NCBI GenBank assembly: GCA_903851365.1
Contig: CAINOB010000095.1
Coordinates: forward strand, 1-33,156
From: an uncultured Bacteroidota bacterium
GTDB taxonomy: Bacteria; Bacteroidota; Bacteroidia; Bacteroidales; UBA12481
Length of the DNA: 33,156 bases
Direction: 5' to 3'
The notes beneath the pieces are model-generated. The model searched no databases and was not told the origin of the DNA. It saw only the letters and a list, made by a program, of their open reading frames with translations. The stretch's first letter is position 1. Each line of letters opens with the position of its first letter. The position numbers were made by a program, and so were the translations under genes. Positions 23,890-31,651 of the stretch are shown here, piece after piece.

Positions 23890-24663
23890 TCAGAAACTGA
23901 AAACCAGTCCGACTCCGTTTTTAGTTACACCAAGGTCAAGCCTCATTGTGTTATCAGGTCCTTTATAAGAAGAATTGTAGGCCTTAATTGCCATTCGCTG
24001 TTGGACTCTGCCAACTATTGCAATCGGTAAACTACCAACGACGCCAGCCAATCCTATGAAGCCCATTGCAATACCTATGTCATCAAGGGAAAGCCACAAA
24101 GGAATAAGGTCGGCAACAAGAAGTACCAGGCCCCCACAGGCAGATATAGTAGCAATTTTAATATTCTTGTTGGCCAGTTTCATTACATCAGCACTCTCAG
24201 GGTTGGCTAACAACATGTCGCTAAGAACTTTTGGAGGCAAGGGTTTATTATTTTGGTAATAAACCTTTGCTTGTTTATCCCAAATGATCCGATCTTTAGT
24301 TTGTGCTTGAGTAGATTGGCTGACCCCTGTTTTTTCTGGAACGGTTTTGTCTGTAACCGATTGTGGTTTTTCCTGGATCTGCTCAACAACATTTGATTTA
24401 TCCTGTTCTTTTTTTGAAGGGGCAATATAATTTGACAGGCAGATCTCATGAATATATCCGGTTTTCTTTTGATAATCCACCTTCCAGAATTTCCCAGTAT
24501 GTTCTATCAGGGTTACAGGATCTCCATCAAATGCTGTTGCTATAACCTTGGAAGTCAGTGAAGGTTCTTTTAAAAGACTTGAATTTTGTGTAATCGTTAC
24601 CTGCGAATACCCGATAACCGAAAACATGGCCATTAGGATCAGGATCAAAATATTCTTTCTCAT
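23890..24663 (-). CDS. Exported SH3-domain membrane protein B
   Basis: The 257-residue paralogue of the preceding gene product has a signal peptide, an SH3 domain at about residues 22-78 and the same linker words (EQIQEKPQSVTDKTV). It has a longer spacer, the motif 'VYYQNNKPLPPKVLSDMLLANPES', two or three membrane segments and a short beta-like tail (LDLGVTKNGVGLVFSF). The half 'xVYxxNxKPLxxxxLxxLLxxNxE...KAIxxYNxS' is shared at low identity with paralogue A, so the two have the same architecture. The 5' flank (AAGTTTGT..AAAAC.AAACCATG) is repeated before the gene at 24844-25416. Confidence 0.8.
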   Translation of the reverse strand: MRKNILILILMAMFSVIGYSQVTITQNSSLLKEPSLTSKVIATAFDGDPVTLIEHTGKFWKVDYQKKTGYIHEICLSNYIAPSKKEQDKSNVVEQIQEKPQSVTDKTVPEKTGVSQSTQAQTKDRIIWDKQAKVYYQNNKPLPPKVLSDMLLANPESADVMKLANKNIKIATISACGGLVLLVADLIPLWLSLDDIGIAMGFIGLAGVVGSLPIAIVGRVQQRMAIKAYNSSYKGPDNTMRLDLGVTKNGVGLVFSF

Positions 24664-24843
24664 GGTTTAGTTTTCAACAAACTTAAAAGCCTTTCTGAAT
24701 GATTCCATTAGGATCATATGGATTGACCCTTTCATCCCATAACCCTGGCTAATGATCCTGTAACTGGCAAGAATGGCTCCGGTACCATCCTTGAGGCAAG
24801 CGTGAGCCATTTTAGGATGAATGGTGGGAAGAGATCGTTTTAT

Positions 24844-25416
24844 CTACCAGGGTATTCCGAGCGACAGGATTAAAAATAGAGAGGCATAAGTGCCTTTACC
24901 ATAGGTTTTTCCCACCATTAACCCAGTATTTAAATTGGCAGACAACTTCTTTTTTAGAAAGTCAGTACATCCTAAAATACCGAGTTTAAAATAACTCCTG
25001 GCAGCGTCATCAACCTTATCCGGATTTACAGCGAATAAAGCCCCACCAGTATAGACGGATATTAACCACGGAATTCTTTTTGAAACATCATTAGTTGGTT
25101 TACCCTTGGCTATCGGATAGTATAAATACAGAGGTAAAAATGACCATTCAGAAACCCGGTTCTGAAAGTCAAGAAGTTCAACCAATGAAGTCCCAACCCC
25201 AAATGATCCTAATTCCTTGAGTCCGACATAAAGTGTTCCGATGGATCCGCCTAAAGACCCTAATCCTCCTTTGAGTTCAAGTGCGGTGCCATAATACCAG
25301 GTCACTGAGGATTTCACTCGCGTACTCACCTGAGAAAAGAATGGTGCTTTAGTTTGTGAAAAAATGCTGACCGAAAACATAGCCATAAGGAACAGGAACA
25401 AAACACTCTTTTTCAT
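24844..25416 (-). CDS. Exported protein with barrel-like strands, function unknown
   Basis: I place the start at 25416, not at the first upstream in-frame Met, because it opens a signal peptide (MKKSVLFLFLMAMFSVSIFSQ) very like those of the SH3 proteins, and because the 5' flank matches theirs. The 190-residue product has glycine-rich amphipathic strands ('ALELKGGLGSLGGSIGTLYVGLKELGSFGVGTSLVELL', 'LSANLNTGLMVGKTYGKGTYASLFLILSLGIPW'). It ends in a C-terminal aromatic residue, as in small outer-membrane beta-barrels. No named family is recognised. It is the last gene before the interrupted tRNA copy. Confidence 0.68.
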   Translation of the reverse strand: MKKSVLFLFLMAMFSVSIFSQTKAPFFSQVSTRVKSSVTWYYGTALELKGGLGSLGGSIGTLYVGLKELGSFGVGTSLVELLDFQNRVSEWSFLPLYLYYPIAKGKPTNDVSKRIPWLISVYTGGALFAVNPDKVDDAARSYFKLGILGCTDFLKKKLSANLNTGLMVGKTYGKGTYASLFLILSLGIPW

Positions 25417-25587
25417 GGTTTGGTTTTTGACAAACTTAAGAGCCATGAAGGATGGTTCCTGCGAGATCATAGGAATTGCTAGGATCATCCAACAACCGGG
25501 GGAGTTGAACTCATAATCAGAATTTTTCATATCTTGAGTAAAATGCGAGACAACTGGATATCAATCCCTGGAAAATGAAACCTAACT

Positions 25588-25674
25588 TTCACACGCAAGA
25601 GGTCACTGGTTCGAACTGAGTGAACGAAGTGAACGACCTCATGAGCCGAAGGCGAATAATCCTGTATGTCCCAC
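25588..25674 (+). repeat. Interrupted copy of the tRNA-Val 3' part (possible att site)
   Basis: Bases 25588-25615 match tRNA-Val bases 12705-12732 perfectly (28 bases, anticodon loop to T loop). Bases 25658-25674 match 12731-12747 perfectly (17 bases, T loop to 3' end). Between them sits a 42-base insert (25616-25657) with internal repeats (GTGAACGA-type words) and GACCTC, which can pair with GAGGTC of the tRNA part. The 5' half of the tRNA is absent, so this is not a working tRNA. It has the same orientation as the intact gene. Confidence 0.8.
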
Positions 25675-25812
25675 CAGGGATCATCTGCCACCACGCATAA
25701 GACATGTCCGCACCACTTGAAAACCGTTCTAGGTATTTATACTGCTTTTACACACAGAGTTGCAGAACTTAAGTACCTTTTAGTATTTTCGGTTCAAACA
25801 AAATATCCCGCC

Positions 25813-27102
25813 ATGGTGAAGATTATCCTCCTCATCGTATTTTATTTTACCTTTCCTCTGGTTATCATCTATTTGTGTAAAAAATGGACCCTGCTGCAAA
25901 AGCTGGGTACCGTTGTCCTCGCCTATCTGTTCGGACTCATGATCGGAACCGTCGGAATACTTCCCGAAGGTAGCCACGGATACAAACTTGCACTTGTGGA
26001 AAGAGGTGTATCAAAGCTTGATAATAAGACGCTTGAAGCATTGATATCAGAAGGCAAGGCTGTTCCGGAGGATGTTAATGCCAACCGGATTGGTGCGGTG
26101 CAGGACAATCTCACCACCCTAAGCATACTCCTCGCTTTTCCGCTACTCATGTTTTCATTGAACATGAAGAGATGGCTGAAATATGCTAAAAAAGGGTTCC
26201 TTTCAGTGGTGCTTGCCCTGGTGGCAGGGATCGTTATGGTTACCGCTGGCTATTTTATCTGGAAACACTCGTTCCCGGATACCTGGAAACTTGCGGGGAT
26301 GTTTGAAGGAATATATACCGGGGGAACCCCAAATTTTGCAGCACTCAAGCTGATGCTCAACGTCGACGCGGATCGCTTTGTGGTCCTGAATACCTACGAC
26401 ATCTTCGTTGGCGCCTTCCTGGTCCTATTCTTCATCACTGTGGCCCCGCGTCTTTTCAGGGCAATTCTTCCCAAATACAATGAAAAGGATGGAACCTCCA
26501 TGGATCGCGAGTTGGTTGAAAAGGAGATCGAAAGCCTGGATGATTTTTCAGGGATGTTGAATAAAGCAACGATCCTGCCCTTGCTCAAAGCATTGGGCCT
26601 GACTTTCATCATCACAGGAATAGGGGTGGGCCTGAGTTTCCTGGTCCCGCCACAATACATGCCCTATAAGAACGCAGTTGCCGTACTCTCAATAACGACA
26701 CTCGGAATCATAGCCTCTCTGTTCAAACGGATCAACAGCATCGAGAAAACGTTTCAGCTTGGCATGTACCTGATTCTTGTCTTTTCGCTCACCGTGGCCT
26801 CCATGGCCGATCTCAGGACCATGTTCGGCAAAGGAATGCTTGATCTGATCCTGTTTATTACCTGGTGTTATTTCGGCTCGCTTGTGCTTCACATCATCCT
26901 TGCAAAGATTTTCAGGATCGATGCTGATAATTTCCTGATAACATCAACGGCCTATATTTTTTCGCCGCCCTTTGTTCCACTCGTGGCAAATGCCCTGAAA
27001 AACAAAGACGTTATTGTCACTGGGATCGCTGGGGGCGTACTTGGATATATTCTTGGAAACTATTTTGGCTTTACCCTGGCACATATTCTGGAAAGGTTAT
27101 AA
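25813..27102 (+). CDS. DUF819 family integral membrane protein
   Basis: The 429-residue protein is very hydrophobic, with about 10-12 transmembrane helices and no signal peptide. The motif-like segments 'LGTVVLAYLFGLMIGTVGILP', 'FEGIYTGGTPNFAALKLML' and 'ASMADLRTMFGKGMLDLILFITWCYFG' resemble the DUF819 (YjcL-like) family of uncharacterised, transporter-like proteins. I start it at 25813 rather than 25666 because the first 49 codons of the longer frame run through the tRNA-derived repeat and lack family character. It is the first gene right of the candidate island and convergent with the next gene. Confidence 0.82.
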   Translation: MVKIILLIVFYFTFPLVIIYLCKKWTLLQKLGTVVLAYLFGLMIGTVGILPEGSHGYKLALVERGVSKLDNKTLEALISEGKAVPEDVNANRIGAVQDNLTTLSILLAFPLLMFSLNMKRWLKYAKKGFLSVVLALVAGIVMVTAGYFIWKHSFPDTWKLAGMFEGIYTGGTPNFAALKLMLNVDADRFVVLNTYDIFVGAFLVLFFITVAPRLFRAILPKYNEKDGTSMDRELVEKEIESLDDFSGMLNKATILPLLKALGLTFIITGIGVGLSFLVPPQYMPYKNAVAVLSITTLGIIASLFKRINSIEKTFQLGMYLILVFSLTVASMADLRTMFGKGMLDLILFITWCYFGSLVLHIILAKIFRIDADNFLITSTAYIFSPPFVPLVANALKNKDVIVTGIAGGVLGYILGNYFGFTLAHILERL

Positions 27103-27126
27103 AGCCAACTGGAAAATTAACAGGGA

Positions 27127-27918
27127 TTATTTCCCGATACCGAACACCAGGTTGATATCCGGCAGCAAGTGCCATTGTGCACCGGATGGATATTTTCCGT
27201 AACACAGCTTATATCCGGCCTCAATCCGCAGCTTTTCTTTTTTTGAAGTATAGGCTAAAACTCCTTTATTCTCGAGAAAATAATTGCAGGTGGAAGCAGC
27301 CAAAATGAAATTATTGACGTTAAAGTCCCAACCGAAAAGTTTTGAAAACTTACCCCGGAAATCAATTCCGGCATCGAATTCGGGTTGATTAAAAAATACC
27401 GCCAGGCGAGGGTAGATAATCGGAAGATCAATAGTTGCACGTTTATCCAGAGAACCCGAATTCACCGCAAAAGCAATCCCCGCATGGGCGGTCAGGAGTG
27501 TGTTTTTACTGGGACCAAAGGATGCCAGAACCCTGTTGTAAATGGCAAAAGTCTGAGGTATATTCAATTCCGGCGATATCAGTCCGCCAATTCCTTTTGT
27601 TGCCACCAGTCGCATAAAAAGGGTTGGATAAAGGATCCCGTGTTCTGAAGCTAAACGGATTCCGGACCATTCACCCCATCCGGCCTTAATCTGGACTTGC
27701 GGCATCAGAAATACCATCAGCGGGTGAGCAGCGATTTCCAGTTTATCCGTTAAACCATATCTGGATAAAGTTAAAACTCCCAGTTCCACCCTGTGTTTCG
27801 AGACCGTCCAGGCAGTACCATCACTCCAATGCTGAAGCGGCTCGGAAGCTTGCGAAACCATACCGCTGAAGGTAACGATCCCGAGGAGGCAGAGGAGGGA
27901 TTTTTGGATTCTGTTCAT
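27127..27918 (-). CDS. Exported barrel-like protein, function unknown
   Basis: The start at 27918 is chosen because it begins a signal peptide (MNRIQKSLLCLLGIVTFSGMVSQA). The 263-residue protein has repeated amphipathic strands with aromatic ends (WTVSKHRVELGVLTLSRYGL, LLTAHAGIAFAV, LRIEAGYKLCYGKYPSGAQWHLLPDINLVFGIGK), suggesting a small outer-membrane beta-barrel. It lies 20 bases after the nuclease-like gene on the same strand, so the two probably form an operon. The longer upstream frame overlaps that gene and is rejected. Confidence 0.75.
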   Translation of the reverse strand: MNRIQKSLLCLLGIVTFSGMVSQASEPLQHWSDGTAWTVSKHRVELGVLTLSRYGLTDKLEIAAHPLMVFLMPQVQIKAGWGEWSGIRLASEHGILYPTLFMRLVATKGIGGLISPELNIPQTFAIYNRVLASFGPSKNTLLTAHAGIAFAVNSGSLDKRATIDLPIIYPRLAVFFNQPEFDAGIDFRGKFSKLFGWDFNVNNFILAASTCNYFLENKGVLAYTSKKEKLRIEAGYKLCYGKYPSGAQWHLLPDINLVFGIGK

Positions 27919-27938
27919 GATGGATTTATTCGCGGGGA

Positions 27939-29060
27939 TTATCTGGGTAAAATAAAATAACAGCTGACCGGCGCATGGTCCGATTCCCGGGTTGCCTCCT
28001 GGTGAGTGACCGCCGAGTGATCGAGCCAATGGAAATTGGTAAAAAGGTAATCAAGTGTGCGGTCCCAGAAATGCGTGGGCCGAGTGGTATGGGTAAAATA
28101 TTTATACTGGTTATTGTGAAAATCTTCAAGCGAAACAGCTGGCTGGTAAAGGGAGTACAGCGTATCGAGCAAATGGATAGACGGATCATAGTAGCTCCCT
28201 TCCATATGAAACGGCTCAACACCTGCCACGTGGAAGTGTTGGCCCGGACACTCATCGACCATGCAATAATCCACTGTATCCGATCCGGGAGGTATAGTGT
28301 TAAAGTCGCCCCCCGCAACGAACCATCCGCCGAGGTCATTAATCCTTTTGAGCTCACCCTGCAAACGTATCATCTGCCTTTGCCTGGTATCATCCGTGGC
28401 AAAGGCAGAAGCATGTAAGTTAACCACAAAGAAATTTTCGGTATGCGGAATATCAATTTTGGCGGTCAAAAGACAACAACGTTCGTAGAAATATCGGGTG
28501 AGTGCGTCCTGATCTTGCCTCAGGCCAAGCTCAATCCGCTGACTGCTGCTTATGGGCCATCTGGAATAAGTGGCATTGGTTTCTTCCAGCCGGCCAAGCC
28601 CATCGCTGGGAATAAACTGTGTTTTCCACTGGAATCCCGAAGCGGCATAATTAAAGTAAGTATGGTCAAGTACCCATTGCACCTGGTTGATATAGGCTGA
28701 GCGTTTTGAATCCAGATCAACTTCCTGAAGCAAGAGTACATCCGGCTTCTCCAGATTGATTTTATCAGCAATGGCCTGAAGGTTTCCCAAGATCTCCTCT
28801 TCGGTGAAAATAACCCTCTCCCCGCAGGCATCGCCAAACCAGGGGAGCCTGCCTGCGCCAAAACGGATATTCCAGGTCATAACACGGATCCGGGTAAAGG
28901 TATCTGGTACCTGCACGATTGTTTTGGCCTGATAAAGCTGTGCGGTTTCGGTATCATCGAATCCGGTAGACAGGGGCTCACAGGAAAAAACCATAAAAAC
29001 CAATAAAAACAGAACGATGGCAGGTGCTGAAAAACGAAAATGTTGTAACAAGTGGTTCAT
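27939..29060 (-). CDS. Endonuclease/exonuclease/phosphatase family lipoprotein
   Basis: The start at 29060 gives a lipoprotein signal with Cys in MVFSC (about residue 27). The 373-residue protein has the hallmark motifs of the Mg-dependent EEP superfamily: 'IRVMTWNIRFGAG', 'PDVLLLQEVD', 'FFVVNLHASAF', 'WFVAGGDFNTIPPGSD', 'LDYLFTN' and 'ESDHAPVSCYF'. These supply metal ligands and the catalytic His. Family members cleave phosphodiesters in nucleic acids, sphingomyelin or phosphoinositides; the substrate cannot be told. An export signal argues for an extracytoplasmic phosphodiesterase. The frame upstream of 29060 lacks a plausible signal and is rejected. Confidence 0.9.
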   Translation of the reverse strand: MNHLLQHFRFSAPAIVLFLLVFMVFSCEPLSTGFDDTETAQLYQAKTIVQVPDTFTRIRVMTWNIRFGAGRLPWFGDACGERVIFTEEEILGNLQAIADKINLEKPDVLLLQEVDLDSKRSAYINQVQWVLDHTYFNYAASGFQWKTQFIPSDGLGRLEETNATYSRWPISSSQRIELGLRQDQDALTRYFYERCCLLTAKIDIPHTENFFVVNLHASAFATDDTRQRQMIRLQGELKRINDLGGWFVAGGDFNTIPPGSDTVDYCMVDECPGQHFHVAGVEPFHMEGSYYDPSIHLLDTLYSLYQPAVSLEDFHNNQYKYFTHTTRPTHFWDRTLDYLFTNFHWLDHSAVTHQEATRESDHAPVSCYFILPR

Positions 29061-29221
29061 TGACAGGTTGTGGTGGAAATCAAATGTAAAAACAATAAAA
29101 CTAATTACCAATTTTTTTACTACAAATAATAACCCTATCTGGCTTAAAATGTGATAGAAAAAGGAAGCTTTTGTCAACCGCAAAATCGCTAAATTGCTCC
29201 CATAAATGACATCATTACGCC

Positions 29222-30325
29222 ATGTTTAGATTTAATATCGCACTTATGCTGGGTTTAGTATTTTGCCTCTCTGCCTGTCACCAGGCATCCAAAGATTCAA
29301 AATCGCAATCCCCGGATTCTCCTGAATCTTTTAAAGCATTGGTCAGACCGGTTGTCGATACAGTTGGCTTTGCTCAGTATGGCTGGCAAATGGATAGCAT
29401 TATCAACCGGTTAAATGCCAGAATCAAGATCGATCGCACTAATGAATTTAAGGCAATTATTGCTCCGCATGATGATTATAAATATGCCGGTGAGGTAACC
29501 TACCAGGCAATATCGGGTATCCACGCAAAAACGCTCATCCTGTTCGGAGTGGCACATAAAGCCAAGAATTTCCATCTGCAGGACCGAATCGTTTTTGGTT
29601 CTTTCACCCATTGGAATGCTCCTTATGGAAAAGTAAAAATATCCGGATTACAGAAGGACATATTAAAGAAGTTACCTGCTGAACTGTGGATCGTTCACGA
29701 CAGCATGCAGAGGGTGGAGCATTCCCTTGAAGCACTGATACCTTTTCTCCAGCATCAGAACAGAGAGATGGAAATCGTACCCATTATCGTGCCGTACATG
29801 AATTTCGAAAAGATGGTGGAAATATCTGAATCACTTAGTAGTGTATTATCTGAGATCATGCATGAGAAGCATCTGACTTTTGGTCCCGACCTTGCCATCG
29901 TGATCTCCAACGATGCTTTACATTATGGCGATGTGGACTGGGGAGGTAAAAATATGGCGCCATTTGGCACCGATAGCCTGGGTAATGAAAAGGCCAGAAA
30001 ATTGGATCTGGAAATTATCGATAATTGTTTAAAGGGTGATTTAAATGCACAAAAGGTTAATCGTTTTGTGAATTACACGGTTCAGGAAAAAGATTACCGT
30101 GAGTATAAGTGGACCTGGTGCGGCCGATATTCGGTTCCGCTTGGACTGCTGACTGCCAACCGGCTGAACGAAAGAATATTTAGTAAGCCGCTCAACGGCC
30201 AGTTCTTAAGCTATGCCAATAGTATTGACCATCCCCTCTACCCGGTTGAGGACCTGAGAATGGGAATTACAGCTCCCGCCAATCCAAGACATTGGGTTAG
30301 CTATGTTGGTATGGGTTATAAATGA
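29222..30325 (+). CDS. Memo-like (AmmeMemoRadiSam system protein B) lipoprotein
   Basis: The 367-residue protein begins with a lipoprotein signal (lipobox LSAC, Cys about 19). It carries the Memo fold motifs: 'IIAPHDDYKYAGEVTYQAI', 'GVAHKA', 'VEHSLEALIPFLQ', 'IVPIIVP', 'ISNDALHYGD' and a Cys in 'WTWCGRYSV' that matches the conserved Cys position. Usually the first motif reads APHAGY and the AMMECR1/radical-SAM partners lie nearby. Here neither partner is in view and the protein is predicted to be exported, which is unusual for the family. The start of the next gene's frame overlaps its end, but the real start of that gene lies 58 bases later. Confidence 0.85.
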   Translation: MFRFNIALMLGLVFCLSACHQASKDSKSQSPDSPESFKALVRPVVDTVGFAQYGWQMDSIINRLNARIKIDRTNEFKAIIAPHDDYKYAGEVTYQAISGIHAKTLILFGVAHKAKNFHLQDRIVFGSFTHWNAPYGKVKISGLQKDILKKLPAELWIVHDSMQRVEHSLEALIPFLQHQNREMEIVPIIVPYMNFEKMVEISESLSSVLSEIMHEKHLTFGPDLAIVISNDALHYGDVDWGGKNMAPFGTDSLGNEKARKLDLEIIDNCLKGDLNAQKVNRFVNYTVQEKDYREYKWTWCGRYSVPLGLLTANRLNERIFSKPLNGQFLSYANSIDHPLYPVEDLRMGITAPANPRHWVSYVGMGYK

Positions 30326-30383
30326 AAAAATCAAAATAAAGCTACTTTTAGGAACTTTTTTAAAAATTATTCCATTTCAACAT

Positions 30384-31649
30384 ATGAAATATAAAAGCAT
30401 TTTCGGAGTACCAGCAGTACTGTTGTTGGTTGTTATTTATTCATTCAGCCCGAAACCCATCATAAAAGAGCCAAAGGTATATGAATGGCGTGGCGAAAAC
30501 AGAAGCGGAATCTATCATGAAACCGGCCTATTAAAATCCTGGCCCGAAGCAGGGCCTAACCTGGTTTGGGAATATGAAGGTGTAGGCAATGGATATGGCT
30601 CGCCGGTTTTTACGAACGATAACATGTATATCCAGGGTGAAGCTGACAGCATGGCCTACCTGTTTGCATTTGACAAAAACGGTGCATTGCTGTGGAAGAA
30701 GGATTTTGGAAAAGAATGGGTGAAAAACTGGAACGGTTCACGTTCAACGCCAACAGTGGTTGATGACCTGATTTATGTGACCTCCGGAATGGGAAACATT
30801 TATTGCTTCAACAGATATACCGGAGAGAAAAAGTGGTCGGTCGACATGATTAAAGACCTGCATGGCCAGTTTCCACTGTTCGGATATTCGGAAGCGGTCA
30901 TTATTGAAAATGAAAAAGTTTTTTGCACACCGGGTGGAAAAGACACCAACGTAGTGGCGTTAAACCGGTTTACCAGTGATATTATATGGATAAGCAAAGG
31001 AGCGGGCGAACGTCCTGCCTATAATCAGCCACAGATTATCAAGCTTAAAGACAGGAATATACTGGTCAACCTGACCGCTTACCAGATGTTGGCACACGAC
31101 ACCAAAACCGGGGAATTGCTATGGATTCATAATCAGGACAACCTGAAATTAGAGGAACGCGGACCCGGAAAAGGCGACACGCATGCCAATACGATAATTT
31201 ATCAGGATGGATTTATTTATTATGCTGAAGGAGATGGAAACTGCGGAGTGAAACTGGCCCTGGCACCCGATGGGAAAAGCATTAAAGAGGTTTGGCGAAA
31301 TAAGGAGTTCGACAGCTATATGGGGGGGATTGTTAAACTCGGAGACCATCTGTATGGCGGAAGTTCAGCTAAACCTGAATTTAAAAGCATCAATGCGACT
31401 ACCGGGGAGATAGAGAAGACTCTGAAAATTGGCTCTGGTTCCGTAATTGCCGACGACAATATGCTGTATTATTACAACATAAAGGGAGAGGTTTTTCTGA
31501 TCAATGCGGACCCTGTTAATATGGAAGTTGTCAGCAAATTCAGAATAACCAAGGGCGCCAAAGAGTATTTTTCTCATCCCGTAATCCACGAGGGCAAGTT
31601 GTATGTAAGGCACGGTAATTTCTTACAAGCCTTTAGTATTAAAATTTAA
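30384..31649 (+). CDS. PQQ-type beta-propeller protein 1
   Basis: I start the gene at 30384, where an N-terminal hydrophobic segment begins (MKYKSIFGVPAVLLLVVIYSF), giving a 421-residue exported or membrane-anchored protein. It is a PQQ-like repeat beta-propeller: 'WRGENRSGIYHETGLLKSWPEAGPNLVWEYEGVGNGYGSPVF', then blades with G-x-x-L-W or similar turns ('GALLWKKDFGKEW', 'TGEKKWSVDM', 'TGELLWIHNQ'). Such proteins can be scaffold or quinoprotein-like; the PQQ-binding catalytic residues are not evident. The next gene starts three bases after its stop and is a paralogue. Confidence 0.85.
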   Translation: MKYKSIFGVPAVLLLVVIYSFSPKPIIKEPKVYEWRGENRSGIYHETGLLKSWPEAGPNLVWEYEGVGNGYGSPVFTNDNMYIQGEADSMAYLFAFDKNGALLWKKDFGKEWVKNWNGSRSTPTVVDDLIYVTSGMGNIYCFNRYTGEKKWSVDMIKDLHGQFPLFGYSEAVIIENEKVFCTPGGKDTNVVALNRFTSDIIWISKGAGERPAYNQPQIIKLKDRNILVNLTAYQMLAHDTKTGELLWIHNQDNLKLEERGPGKGDTHANTIIYQDGFIYYAEGDGNCGVKLALAPDGKSIKEVWRNKEFDSYMGGIVKLGDHLYGGSSAKPEFKSINATTGEIEKTLKIGSGSVIADDNMLYYYNIKGEVFLINADPVNMEVVSKFRITKGAKEYFSHPVIHEGKLYVRHGNFLQAFSIKI

Positions 31650-31651
31650 AA

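Larger units (their letters stand above)
12747..25674. mobile_element. Candidate tRNA-Val-anchored genomic island
   Basis: The segment between the tRNA-Val 3' end and a second, interrupted copy of that 3' part is about 12.9 kb. The intact tRNA at one edge with a 3' fragment at the other is the usual layout left by site-specific integration into a tRNA gene. The interior looks lower in GC by eye than the export operon to the left and the DUF819 gene to the right, and is filled with small envelope proteins of unknown role. No integrase, excisionase or mobilisation gene is visible inside, so this is an inference from the repeats. Confidence 0.35.

Noticed and set aside
24667-24810. 47-codon minus-strand frame just before SH3 protein B
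   Set aside because: The frame continues in register past the stop of the gene at 24844 and ends next to the SH3 start, but it has no ribosome-binding site and no recognisable motif; probably flanking duplicate sequence.
12747-25674. CRISPR arrays, insertion sequences or a DGR reverse transcriptase
   Set aside because: I searched by eye for regular spaced repeats, transposase-like motifs and an RT (YxDD-type) and found none in the window.
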